A stretch of DNA of 64,000 nucleotides from Mucilaginibacter sp. UR6-1 (GTDB lineage: Bacteria; Bacteroidota; Bacteroidia; Sphingobacteriales; Sphingobacteriaceae): NCBI RefSeq assembly GCF_020880975.1, contig NZ_JAJIWP010000001.1:496001-560000 (forward strand), read 5' to 3'. The notes under the pieces were generated by a model. It was not told the origin of the DNA. It ran no database searches and was given only the letters and a program-made list of their open reading frames with translations. Position 1 is the first letter of the stretch. Each line of letters starts with the position of its first letter. A program made the position numbers and the translations under genes. This document shows positions 18,846-26,939 of this stretch, in pieces.

Positions 18846-19361
18846 TTAAAATGTTGCGGATTGGTCGTTATCGGTCGGGTTGAGGTCGTGCTGTTTGTGT
18901 GCAGCCTTTTTGCGTTCCAGCAGGGTTTGCAGAATGTCTTCCGGGCCTTCGTAGTTTCGGTTCTCGAAGCGGTAGGTATCGTTATCTTCGTCGTATTCGT
19001 ACTGTGCGAAATCGTCGGGATCAAGGTCGATATCGGTACATACCCCGTTGAGGTATTGCGTTTCGCCGAATACCATATTGCCCGGTTCATTGTAGCTGTG
19101 GATGAAGCCGACGCCATATCTGATGGCAATCCGCATCACTTCGCGCCTGTTAGGCGACCATTTTGTCAGATAATACAGGATGCCGTTCTCCCAACCGATC
19201 TCAAAGAAGTAGCCTGTGTCCGAAATCTCTGCACACTCGGGCAGCTGCCCGCACCTGTCTTTTTTCTCCTTTTTTGCCATTGCCTGAAACAGGCTGGCCA
19301 ATTGTTCCATCTGGCTGTGTTCGCCGATGAATTCTACTCTGTTGCTGCACCAGTTTGCCAT
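18846..19361 (-). CDS. DUF1281/Api92-like ferredoxin-fold domain protein
   Basis: 171-aa protein starting MANWCSNRVEFIGE, the hallmark opening of the DUF1281 (YubB/Api92-like) family, with WSPNRREVMRIAIRYG in the middle. These proteins occur on plasmids, phages and conjugative elements; their function is unknown. It is the first gene of the minus-strand block, and the A/T-rich tract 19362-19420 upstream probably holds the promoter. The C-terminus is charged and low in complexity. Confidence 0.75.
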   Translation of the reverse strand: MANWCSNRVEFIGEHSQMEQLASLFQAMAKKEKKDRCGQLPECAEISDTGYFFEIGWENGILYYLTKWSPNRREVMRIAIRYGVGFIHSYNEPGNMVFGETQYLNGVCTDIDLDPDDFAQYEYDEDNDTYRFENRNYEGPEDILQTLLERKKAAHKQHDLNPTDNDQSATF

Positions 19362-19796
19362 GTTCTTTATGTTTTTTTGTTAATTTTTTTCTTTTTTGCC
19401 AGCCTCTTCTTTGTGTTTTTAGCGATGAGGGGAAAAAGAAAGCAGCAGTACGTGGCCGGTTACAGGCAAAAGGAAACGGAATAATGGGAGGGGACCCTTT
19501 GGGGAGGAAGCCGTTTATGCCGTAGTCTTTTGACCACCCAAAGCATCCGCCGGGCACGAGCTTAGCTGTGCTTTTTGCCCGGTCGGTAAAAACAGCATGA
19601 AGGCGGGAAGCAGGAAGGAATGCGGGAGCGCATAACTGATCAGGAGTTAGCGATCAGCGGGATACACCGTCGGATGAAAAACAATAAAAAAATAAGGAAA
19701 ATGAGTTCCTGTGAGCTAATGCTAAGCAGCGCGGTAATAGCTAAAGCAGATCGCCAGCCAGCTGATGATCGTACATCCGGTGTTGCCAGGATTTAC
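19362..19796. other. Non-coding stretch upstream of the element-type operon
   Basis: No convincing gene. The first 60 bases are T-rich on the + strand and are the likely promoter region of the minus-strand block. The rest encodes only compositionally odd overlapping frames without recognisable motifs. Confidence 0.4.
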
Positions 19797-20112
19797 CTAA
19801 GCAATCTCGCCATTGAAATACCGCAGGTCGCGCAAAGTCGCTTTATCGGTGCTATTATCCAAATGACTGTAGATGGCTTCACGTCACGGCCTGCGTCAAT
19901 GGTCAGGTTTTCCCTGGACCTTAACTGCTCTGTTGCCTGTTGCAGTTTATCCTGCCGACCAAAAGGGATCTTGAATAATTTACGGTGTACCAGGCATGAG
20001 CGATCATGTCGGCAAAAAGGCGGTATTTAGGGATCACTGCCTGCCCGGTTTCTACGTGTTGCAACAAAGAAAGGAAGCAATAATATTTATAAGTCGTAAC
20101 CGTATGGTTAAA
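19797..20112 (-). pseudogene. Decayed fragment resembling an HNH/restriction-type defence protein
   Basis: Minus-strand remnant spread over at least three frames. From 20112 down it reads YKYYCFLSLLQHVETG, then MIAHAWYTVNY. It shifts frame near 20000 to FKIPFGRQDKLQQATEQL and LTIDAGR, and shifts again near 19890 to IYSHLDNSTDKATLRDL, ending at a TAG (19797-19799). The MIAxAWYxVxY...FG...DxL pattern recalls the N-terminal domain of HNH-endonuclease-like defence proteins, but this is from memory and weak. No start codon or HNH motif is left. The overlapping + strand ORF at 19620-20030 is not credible. Confidence 0.4.
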
Positions 20113-20235
20113 ACAGGCTGTAAGTCAATGGACAGGGGGATCTTTATGTTGGGGCAGGTCCTTTTCCCAATATAAAGTTATCTACGGGACAACTTCAGAA
20201 ATAAGGATCATCCGGCTGATCAAAGATCTGAACTT

Positions 20236-20808
20236 TCAGCCGGCTTGCCGGAACGGCATCATTTCCGATACCGACAATTCATAAAGGTCCTGCACCGGAT
20301 CAAAGGCAGCCCTGAAGCGGAAACCTGTTCGGGCCAGCACCTTTTGAGCTGCCGTATTCCGGCGGTTTACCACCGCACCCAAAATGGTAATATTGCGTTC
20401 CTGGAGTTCCGCAACAACCCCGGGCAATAGGGTGGACATGATCTTTTGACCCCGCGCGCTGCCTGCCAGGTAGAATTCGATAAAATAAGGATAGTCGTCC
20501 AAACGGTAATTGGTCATCGCCACTTCCGGGGATATGATATCGATCATCCCCACCAGTTTCCCGGTGACTTTATCCGTGATAAAATGAATAAAATTCCGTC
20601 CGCAATGGAAATTAAGGATCGCTCCCTGCAGCCATGCATCTGCCTCTGAGACCGAGCGCAGGCGTTTTTCGGGAAGGAAGTGAAGGGTGTCGTCGTCGGA
20701 CAACAGGTGGAATATTTCTTTGACCAGTTTACCATACCTTTTCATGTCTTCTGACCTGAAGGGATGGATGATGTAATTTTTGTTTTCAAGGCAAACAGGC
20801 TGAAGCAT
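20236..20808 (-). CDS. GNAT family N-acetyltransferase
   Basis: 190-aa RimJ/RimL-type acetyltransferase, start ATG 20808. Visible GNAT features: HFITDKVTGKLVGMIDI (beta 2-4), YFIEFYLAGSARGQKIMSTLL (strand 4 plus the acetyl-CoA-binding loop, degenerate RGQ) and VVNRRNTAAQKVLARTGF, the classic C-terminal N-x-A-x-x-V/L-x-x-x-G-F motif. Substrate unknown. It stands alone with long flanks on both sides. Confidence 0.85.
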   Translation of the reverse strand: MLQPVCLENKNYIIHPFRSEDMKRYGKLVKEIFHLLSDDDTLHFLPEKRLRSVSEADAWLQGAILNFHCGRNFIHFITDKVTGKLVGMIDIISPEVAMTNYRLDDYPYFIEFYLAGSARGQKIMSTLLPGVVAELQERNITILGAVVNRRNTAAQKVLARTGFRFRAAFDPVQDLYELSVSEMMPFRQAG

Positions 20809-20954
20809 GGGTGCAAAATAGAAATGTCAGGTATACATCGCAAGTTATTTTACTCACAATCTTTTTAACCTGCTCAAAGCAGGTGGCGGTTAGCGGGAGG
20901 CATATTCAGTGAGATCCTGTAAATAACGGCCTGGAGGAAATTGAAGGAGCAAGT

Positions 20955-21046
20955 GCCTGACTGCCGGATAAGCGGGCGGGATCAGCCAGGTTAAGCAGCG
21001 CGTACGGGCTGATCCGGGCGGTGTGCAAGGCATACGGCAGTCAGGC
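20955..21046. repeat. Nested inverted repeat (long imperfect hairpin)
   Basis: Outer arms of 12 bp (GCCTGACTGCCG at 20955-20966; its complement at 21035-21046) enclose inner arms of 9 bp (GGATCAGCC at 20979-20987; GGCTGATCC at 21007-21015). The whole 92-bp G+C-rich segment can fold into one long stem. It sits in a 400-bp gene-free gap and looks like a REP-type or small palindromic element. Confidence 0.6.
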
Positions 21047-21214
21047 TTTTGCTCAGGCCGCCGTGATCGGGAGAAGTAATGCAGCGCCGCGGAATGCATG
21101 AGCCGGATCGGTGGCGGCAACAGTCCCGATACGCCCGGTCTCGTTAACAGTTATCTGCGGGATTGTTCAGCTGCCTTCCTGCGCCCATTTAAAAAACGAA
21201 CCGGATGCTGATAT

Positions 21215-21756
21215 TTGAATAGGGATAGCACTTTACAAAAAATACATAAGATCACCTCTTACAATGTTGTGGCCGGAAATCAGATTATCGCCGAGCCAGA
21301 TTGTTATACAGACAGTGAAGATGCAAAGTCATTCGTCCTGGAAGTGATGCCTTTCGAATCTGAATCAGAAAATGCCGGCTTTACGCTCCTTGATGAAAAG
21401 CAGTGGGATGTTTTTTTGATTCCGATGAAACGGAAGAGACCGTATCGCCGGAAGATATACTTGACCGGCTGCTGTCCACCATCTTTGCCGGCTATGCCGC
21501 AAAGAAGCAGCAGGTCGAAATCAAAAAAAGGAAAGATGTATTCGATCTGGTTTTCACTAAAAACAACAGGATACTCAGCCTTGCTATGGTTTACGAATAT
21601 GACCGGTTTGTAAACAGTGATCCGAATTTTAAACCGGCACTATTTATTCACGATACGGAAGAGTTTGATGTCTGGCAGTTCCCGCTTGATGCAACAGATG
21701 AGGATATCTTCCGGGTCGTCTATCCGGCCGTAAAAAGTCCAAAATCCCGGAAATGA
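21215..21756 (+). pseudogene. Frame-interrupted hypothetical gene
   Basis: Two abutting frames form one protein of about 180 aa. The first part begins at TTG 21215 (MNRDSTLQKIHKITSYNVV) and runs to DEKQWDVF. The second continues FDSDETEETVSPEDILDRLL to KSPKSRK at 21756. The break is in a run of seven T (21411-21417). One extra T would restore the frame; alternatively T-TTT-TTG is a possible -1 slippery heptamer. The family is not recognised. It could be a real indel, a sequencing error or programmed frameshifting. Confidence 0.55.
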
Positions 21757-21950
21757 CGGACATAAGAATCTAAAGGGCGTATTCGGAATTTTTTCCGCGG
21801 GGGCAGGTTTCCGGAGCCTGCGTGAGGGGTGAATGAGTTGGATTAAGCGAAGCGTCCGGCGCGGTTAAAGCACTATGGCCTGGTAGCGGTATGGAGACAG
21901 GGGAGGGCCTTTTTTATTAAGCCGCGGTATCAGGTTAGACTTACTTAGGA

Positions 21951-22275
21951 TCTTTGTCCTTTCGGAAAACGGCGACTAATAAAATAATCAGGCTCACTGA
22001 CATGATCACATGCGTGAATGTATAAATGCCCTTCATCAGGGCGATTAATGACAAAGCCTAAAATGCTGTTCCGGCCTTACAGCTAATAATCTTTCGTTCA
22101 ACCCGACACAGCCGGCTTTAATAACTTTCAGGTTTCTTTTTAAGCAATTCAGCAGAACGTTGGCCCTCATCAGAAGTGAGGCCATGATAAAGGATGCCAA
22201 TACCAGAACCGGTAATACATGCTCGGATTTAAGCTCGGGCATCAGGATAGCGATAAGAGCAGCAAGTAACTTCAT
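21951..22275 (-). pseudogene. Remnant of a small membrane protein
   Basis: Minus-strand fragments. MKLLAALIAILMPELKS and LPVLVLASFIMASLLMRANVL start at ATG 22275. After a frame change near 22045 come ALMKGIYTFTHVIMSVSL and ILLVAVFRKDKDPK, ending at TAA (21951-21953). At least three hydrophobic segments are visible, but the family is not recognised. An FNR-type box lies 81 bp upstream of the start, suggesting it was once regulated like its neighbours. Confidence 0.35.
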
Positions 22276-22355
22276 AATAATAAATGTGCTTGGTTTACTT
22301 TGTAAAGTTCGGTGTTGAAATCTGCGCAGGAATTGAAGCTGGTCAAGAAATTCAG

Positions 22356-22369
22356 TTGACATTTATCAA
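22356..22369. promoter_or_regulatory. FNR-type box TTGACATTTATCAA
   Basis: Exact reverse complement of the 14-mer at 23332-23345 and 28316-28329. One half-site is a perfect ATCAA and the other differs by one base from TTGAT. It is 81 bp upstream of the decayed membrane-protein gene. Presumed target of the Crp/FNR-type regulator at 23538. Confidence 0.6.
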
Positions 22370-22470
22370 TATTTAAAGTAAGCAGGCAGAGTATGGCACA
22401 TGCAACCTGTATGCCCGTCTTCAACGCGCCTGTTGCGCCGTTAATCCCGGGCTTGAGGCTGATTTGGCTT

Positions 22471-22839
22471 TCACGGCGCATTTTCTACGTCCGGATCACG
22501 TCCTGCAATTACTTCCCGGTGCCTTTTTCCCCAGCTGCTCATAGCCAATACAACATCCTTCAATGTCTTGCTGTAAGCTGTCGCCGAATACTCCACCGTG
22601 AGCGGCCGGGTATCAAGCGGGGTTCTCCTGACCAGTTTGTTTGCTTCGAGGTCATCAAGTTCCTTTGACAACATGCGTGAGGTAATGCCGACATCACGTG
22701 ACAACTGCCGGAACTGCCGGTCACCCTTTGTCAGTAATTCGGTAAGCAAGATTAATTTCCATTTTCCGCCGATAACGGAGATGGTGTCCTGGATTGCCAG
22801 GTAAATTTTCTGGCAATCCTGTGTTTCAATATCATCCAT
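22471..22839 (-). CDS. HxlR-family winged-helix regulator
   Basis: 122-aa transcription factor, ATG 22839 (MDDIETQDCQKIYLAIQDT) chosen over a longer upstream frame because it places the usual short lead before the HxlR core. Core seen: ISVIGGKWKLILLTELL, RQFRQLSRDVGITSRMLSKEL (recognition helix), LEANKLVRRTPLDTRPLTVEY. One cysteine (C9) sits near the N-terminus, the position used for redox or electrophile sensing in HxlR-type HypR/QorR proteins. A broken paralogue lies at 25576-25952. Confidence 0.9.
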   Translation of the reverse strand: MDDIETQDCQKIYLAIQDTISVIGGKWKLILLTELLTKGDRQFRQLSRDVGITSRMLSKELDDLEANKLVRRTPLDTRPLTVEYSATAYSKTLKDVVLAMSSWGKRHREVIAGRDPDVENAP

Positions 22840-22934
22840 GGTTTTTTTAATAAATAACAGGTTAATCATCATCCCTTCGGACTTGCAACAGCGCATGTTG
22901 CGGTGGAACAGGCCGGTGAGAAAGCAGGAGCTGA

Positions 22935-23237
22935 TCAGGGATGGATCGTCCCGGGCGTAAGCGCTTTAAACAACCTGCTGTGATCGGGGTGGACCGGCAG
23001 GTAATTTTTAAAGAGGGTATCTGTCGCGATCAGTTTGACCTTTGCGCTTTTTGCAAAACTGATGACACTTTCCGCAAGCATCCTGAAGGCACCCGTCCCG
23101 ATCAGCCGGTTAGGTATGTGGGTATATATCAAATTGATGGTATCCATATTTTCCTGATATTCTACAAAGACATGCTGTTCGCTGACTTCCATTTCAAAAT
23201 GCCTTTCCGGAATATTGTTGTTTAAGGTGCTTTCCAT
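22935..23237 (-). CDS. YjdJ-type GNAT acetyltransferase
   Basis: 100-aa minimal GNAT of the PF14542 type: FEMEVSEQHVFVEYQ, then INLIYTHIPNRLIGTGAFRML, where the acetyl-CoA loop is reduced, then ISFAKSAKVKLIATDTLFKNYLPVHP. The YLPVHPDH ending is typical. Such small acetyltransferase-like proteins often accompany stress genes in Bacteroidota. Divergent from the Crp gene; an FNR-type box lies in the shared gap. Confidence 0.8.
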   Translation of the reverse strand: MESTLNNNIPERHFEMEVSEQHVFVEYQENMDTINLIYTHIPNRLIGTGAFRMLAESVISFAKSAKVKLIATDTLFKNYLPVHPDHSRLFKALTPGTIHP

Positions 23238-23331
23238 TTTCGTTATCTTATCTGTTCCTATTGATATCCAAAATTACAGGTAAGGAACCGCCCGGATTTT
23301 GACCTGTCTTAAAAAATCATCTTGATAAATG

Positions 23332-23345
23332 TCAAGAAAGAACGC
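23332..23345. promoter_or_regulatory. FNR-type box TTGATAAATGTCAA
   Basis: 14-mer with one perfect TTGAT half-site and a one-mismatch second half, in the divergent region between the YjdJ-type gene (95 bp from its start) and the Crp/FNR gene (193 bp upstream of its start). Identical to the site at 28316. Confidence 0.6.
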
Positions 23346-23537
23346 TGGCTGCAGGGGGAAAGCCGGGTTCGGCGGTTACAGCCGGCTATTTGGAAATCGC
23401 AGAAATTCCTAACTTTACCCTATGATTGTCCGCTTGCCTGACCTGCGGTGGCCAGGCAGGGACGGCATCAGTAAATCGTACTTTCGGTATACCTGTTCAA
23501 AGCGTACCGGAAGAACTGTTAAAATATGACCTGAATA

Positions 23538-24122
23538 ATGGAGCACCTCTTTAGATATGCCGAAAAACTTTCTGACATGACTTTGTCTGAAAAAGAGAAG
23601 GAAATGATCAGCAGCGCGTTCAAACCGAAGAAACTCAGAAAGAGACAGTATTTTCTTCAGGAGGGCGATGTTTGTAAGTTTGTAGGATTTATCATAAAAG
23701 GAGCTACACGGATGTATTCCGTAGATCAGAAAGGCAATGAACATATTCTCCGGTTTTCCATTGAAGAATGGTGGGTAGGCGATTCCGAGAGTTACACGGA
23801 CCTGGTACCGTCAAAGTATAATATCGACGCTGTAGAAGATACGGAAATGCTCGTGACCACCTTTGCGCTGATGCAGCCGCTGATGGCTGAGATACCTGCC
23901 ATAGCTAAAATGATCCGGACAATGGACCAGCGTTCCTACATCGCCAGCCAGCGAAGAATGCACGCTTCTATTACGATGACCGCGGAAGAACGGTATGATG
24001 ATTTCTACGGTAGCTATCCGCAGCTTCTGCAAAGGTTTCCCCAGGGCATGATCGCCTCTTATTTAGGGATCTCGCCGGAGACACTCAGCCGGATTCGAAA
24101 GAATGCGGGCGTGAAGCCTTAG
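23538..24122 (+). CDS. Crp/FNR-family transcription regulator
   Basis: 194-aa regulator, ATG 23538. The cyclic-nucleotide-binding-like N-terminal beta roll spans about 25-115 (YFLQEGDVCKFVGFIIKG). No cysteine cluster for a FNR Fe-S centre is present. The C-terminal winged HTH ends MIASYLGISPETLSRIRKN. The recognition helix carries E-x-x-S-R (ETLSR), the pattern that in FNR reads TTGAT half-sites, and four TTGAT-type boxes lie in the neighbourhood, one of them 9 bp past this stop. Ligand unknown. It probably controls nearby pirin and SnoaL-like genes. Confidence 0.9.
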   Translation: MEHLFRYAEKLSDMTLSEKEKEMISSAFKPKKLRKRQYFLQEGDVCKFVGFIIKGATRMYSVDQKGNEHILRFSIEEWWVGDSESYTDLVPSKYNIDAVEDTEMLVTTFALMQPLMAEIPAIAKMIRTMDQRSYIASQRRMHASITMTAEERYDDFYGSYPQLLQRFPQGMIASYLGISPETLSRIRKNAGVKP

Positions 24123-24131
24123 CCTGTTTTC

Positions 24132-24145
24132 TTGATATTTATCAA
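24132..24145. promoter_or_regulatory. Perfect FNR consensus box TTGATATTTATCAA
   Basis: Matches TTGAT-N4-ATCAA at every defined position. It is 74-87 bp upstream of the pirin start, within the Crp-pirin gap. Confidence 0.7.
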
Positions 24146-24218
24146 CAGCATTATTTAATTTACATCAAATTCCTTTCCGGGTATTCTCACCACTATTGTA
24201 AAACAGACAATAATCGTG

Positions 24219-25094
24219 ATGAATAAACAAATGCTGCACCGCTATGGCGGTAAAAATGCCGGTGTCGGAGAATTGCTGGTAAACCGTTTGCTGCCCGGTC
24301 TGGAAGCCCTGTCAGCCGGCCCTTTCTTCTTACTCGACCACCTGTATCCGACTGCCTTCAGCGCGTGTGAACCGCAATGCTATAACGGAAGACAGGCACA
24401 TCCGCACCGGGGTATCGCCACTTTCAGCTATGTGCTGAGCGGTGCACTGGAGCACGTGGACAGCGCGGGTAATTACGGTATAATCGGGGCAGGGGAGGCG
24501 CAATGGTTAAATGCCGGTAACGGTATTCTGCATAATGAAAGCCCGGCACCGGACTTCCGGCGCTCAGGCGGCTTACTTCATTGCCTGCAGTTCTGGATCA
24601 ACCTCCCCGCGGCCGCAAAGTCAGGCCAGCCGGAATATCACCTGCTCAGGGCATCAGCTATTCCGGAGGCAGAACTTCCTGAGCTGGCCGGAAGCATCCG
24701 CATATTGATCGGGAGCTGTGGTTCACTGGATTCACCGGTCAGGACATTCCATGGTGAATTTATCTATCACCTGAAGCTGAACCCCAAATCCGGCTATTCA
24801 TTAAATACAAAATCCGGCATTGAATATGCCCTGTTCGTGCCTTCGGCCGAAGTGAGGATCAACGGCGAACCTGCAGGGAACAGCGAACTGCTTATACCTG
24901 CATCCGGGACTGCAGCTATTGTTTTTGATAACCCGGGGATCATGCCGGCTGACGTGATCATATTTGGCGGTAAGCCTTATGATGAACCAATTTTTGCGCA
25001 AGGGCCATTTGTGATGAATTCTCCGGAAGAAGTTGCCGAAGCCTACAAAGATTTTTTCGAAGGGGTTTACGGCGAGATCAGCGTCAGCAAATGA
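24219..25094 (+). CDS. Pirin family protein
   Basis: 291-aa bicupin. ATG 24219 is used; GTG 24216 is an alternative. N-terminal cupin pattern: FFLLDHLYP, then AHPHRGIATFSYVLSG, then LEHVDSAGNYG and WLNAGNGILHNE, matching the metal-binding His/His/His/Glu set of pirins. The C-terminal cupin ends FVMNSPEEVAEAYKDF, the typical pirin tail. Some pirins act as quercetinases or redox sensors; the activity here is unknown. Preceded by a perfect FNR box. A second pirin lies at 29091. Confidence 0.93.
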   Translation: MNKQMLHRYGGKNAGVGELLVNRLLPGLEALSAGPFFLLDHLYPTAFSACEPQCYNGRQAHPHRGIATFSYVLSGALEHVDSAGNYGIIGAGEAQWLNAGNGILHNESPAPDFRRSGGLLHCLQFWINLPAAAKSGQPEYHLLRASAIPEAELPELAGSIRILIGSCGSLDSPVRTFHGEFIYHLKLNPKSGYSLNTKSGIEYALFVPSAEVRINGEPAGNSELLIPASGTAAIVFDNPGIMPADVIIFGGKPYDEPIFAQGPFVMNSPEEVAEAYKDFFEGVYGEISVSK

Positions 25095-25575
25095 ACTGAC
25101 CCGCTCAGCCGGTGGCTTTTGACCGTTGTATGTATGTTCGAAGGAAAAAGTTGGTTGGACACTTGATTATCCGTCTACTATAAAAAGCTTATCGCTGCTT
25201 CAGGGGATGACCTGCAGGTCAGTATAACAACCTGTCGCCGGCGGTTCTCGGTTATAGCCCGGAATTCACAGCAACCTGCTGTTGACGAAATGCGGGGTCC
25301 ATACCTGTACAGCCGGACGGGCTGACCCCGAAACCTATAGATCTTTACCGGAACCCCGGCATATTCCGTCCTCGTTTGTGACTATCGCCCCACCCATCAC
25401 CGGCATTCGCAAATCTTATGATGATGGTATCATCAATGTAGCCGGTATTGTCGATGTAACCTGCGCGGTAAGCCATTGCTCCGGGTGTTATCTTGGTCTG
25501 TGAAATAATATACTAGCAGTAAAAACTGCCTGATTTACAGGAAATCCAACCGGTCAGACTGGAAAACAACCATAA
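25095..25575. other. Gene-free gap, probably decayed sequence
   Basis: No frame with recognisable motifs on either strand. The open stretch at 25282-25503 has no family features and no credible start context. Nothing further can be supported. Confidence 0.3.
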
Positions 25576-25952
25576 ATGTATATGGATAATGAATTTGAGG
25601 ATTGTTCTCATACGAACGAAATGGTGCAGGAAACACTTAATGTGATCGGCGGAAAATGGAAAACGGTACTGATCACCATCTTACTGCTGAGAGGCAGCCG
25701 GCAGTTCCGGCAGCTGTCGAGGGAAAGCGGTATTTCCCCCGTATCTTGTCAAAGGAACTCAGCGAACTGAAGGCGAATAAACTGGTATCCCGTAAAGTCA
25801 GAGATACACGTCCGGTTACAGTAGAATATGCAGCAACTGCTTATTGTGAATCGCTCAGGGAGGTAATTGTCGTGATCAGTAACTGGGGTCTGCTGCACCG
25901 GGAGGTTATCGCAGGCCGCCTTCGCGCCGGTGACAGCGAACAGGCACTTTAA
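25576..25952 (+). pseudogene. HxlR-family regulator broken by a one-base frameshift
   Basis: The first frame (ATG 25576) encodes MYMDNEFEDCSHTNEMVQ, then LNVIGGKWKTVLITILLL and RQFRQLSRESGIS. The second frame resumes at PRILSKELSELKANKLV and runs through VSRKVRDTRPVTVEYAATAY to the stop at 25952. The break is a run of five C (near 25736-25740) where six would restore GIS-PRILSKEL. It is a close paralogue of the intact HxlR gene at 22471. A real deletion or a homopolymer sequencing error are both possible. Immediately upstream of the NmrA gene, which it would be expected to regulate. Confidence 0.85.
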
Positions 25953-25979
25953 ACCGGTACCCTAATAAGCATAGAGGTG

Positions 25980-26909
25980 ATGAATAAAAAAAAGGTTGTG
26001 GTATGCGGAGGGACCGGGCATCAGGGAGGTGCGGTAGTCAATGCGCTGATTAATCAGGGCACCTATGAGGTATCTGTTGTATCAAGAGACCCGGGCGGTT
26101 CAGCATCTGCCGCCCTGGAAAATTCAGGGGCAAGGGTTTTACAGGGAGATTTCCATCATTTAGGCTCCCTGCAGGCCGCGTTCCGGGGAGCGTTTGCTGT
26201 TTTCGGGGTCACGCAGCCCTGGTCAGGCAATACATTAAGTTATGATGCCGATAAGGAGATCATACAGGGCAAAAACATCATTTGGGCATGTAAAACCGAA
26301 AAAGTAAGCCACCTCGTATTCAGCAGTTTCTTTCGTTACAATGAAAAAGAATCGGGTGTCAGTTTTATTGACAGCAAGTTCGTCCTGGAAGCCATTATTG
26401 GGCGGGAGCAGGTCCCATATACCATCCTGAGGCCGGGACTTTATTTTGATCAGCTTGAAGCGCAGTTCCGCCCCGGCCATGCGAATTTATTATGCGGAAA
26501 TTACCAGGCCGATACCCTGGTGCCGTATGTTGCGCTGTCTGATATCGGCCGGTATTGTGCGTCGGTCATTGCTGACCCTGGCCGTTACAGCAGTATGACC
26601 ATCCCGCTGGTAAGCGAATTTATCCCGGGTAAGGATATTGCCGGATCGATGACAGCTGCCTTCGAAAAGGAGGTCAGCTACCGTTCAAAAAACAAAATTT
26701 TACTCCGGCTATTTCAACCCGAAATCTATAACCTGCGCCGGTATTTTGAAAGGATGAACAGCGAAATATCACCCGCTTCGCTGTTGGCTCTTACCCGGGA
26801 TGAAAAGCACCCGTTCCTGCTTCAGACGCTCGCTGATTTCTTAAAGTCCAGGGTGCCCGTTCGCATCGCCGACCTGATGTCAGCCCACTTAACCCAGCAG
26901 CGCATTTAA
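25980..26909 (+). CDS. NmrA-like NAD(P)-binding protein
   Basis: About 309-aa Rossmann protein of the NmrA/HSCARG atypical SDR group. Glycine motif GGTGHQGG is near residues 9-16, followed by VVSRDPGG (NADP-phosphate-binding position) and FGVTQPWSG; YTILRPGLYFDQ follows near residue 145. Atypical SDRs of this type often lack the catalytic Tyr-x-x-x-Lys and act as NADPH-sensing proteins or quinone/isoflavone-type reductases. ATG 25980 follows AGAGG closely; GTG 25977 is possible. It leads a pair with the SDR gene 30 bp downstream. Confidence 0.85.
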   Translation: MNKKKVVVCGGTGHQGGAVVNALINQGTYEVSVVSRDPGGSASAALENSGARVLQGDFHHLGSLQAAFRGAFAVFGVTQPWSGNTLSYDADKEIIQGKNIIWACKTEKVSHLVFSSFFRYNEKESGVSFIDSKFVLEAIIGREQVPYTILRPGLYFDQLEAQFRPGHANLLCGNYQADTLVPYVALSDIGRYCASVIADPGRYSSMTIPLVSEFIPGKDIAGSMTAAFEKEVSYRSKNKILLRLFQPEIYNLRRYFERMNSEISPASLLALTRDEKHPFLLQTLADFLKSRVPVRIADLMSAHLTQQRI

Positions 26910-26939
26910 CCTGTTTCAAACCAGAAATCATTATACGAT

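Noticed and set aside
19620-20030. 136-aa + strand ORF
   Set aside because: Composition is odd and there is no family pattern; the minus strand of the same DNA shows a coherent though broken protein.
25282-25503. 73-aa + ORF between pirin and the HxlR pseudogene
   Set aside because: No motif, poor start context, low-information composition; treated as gap.
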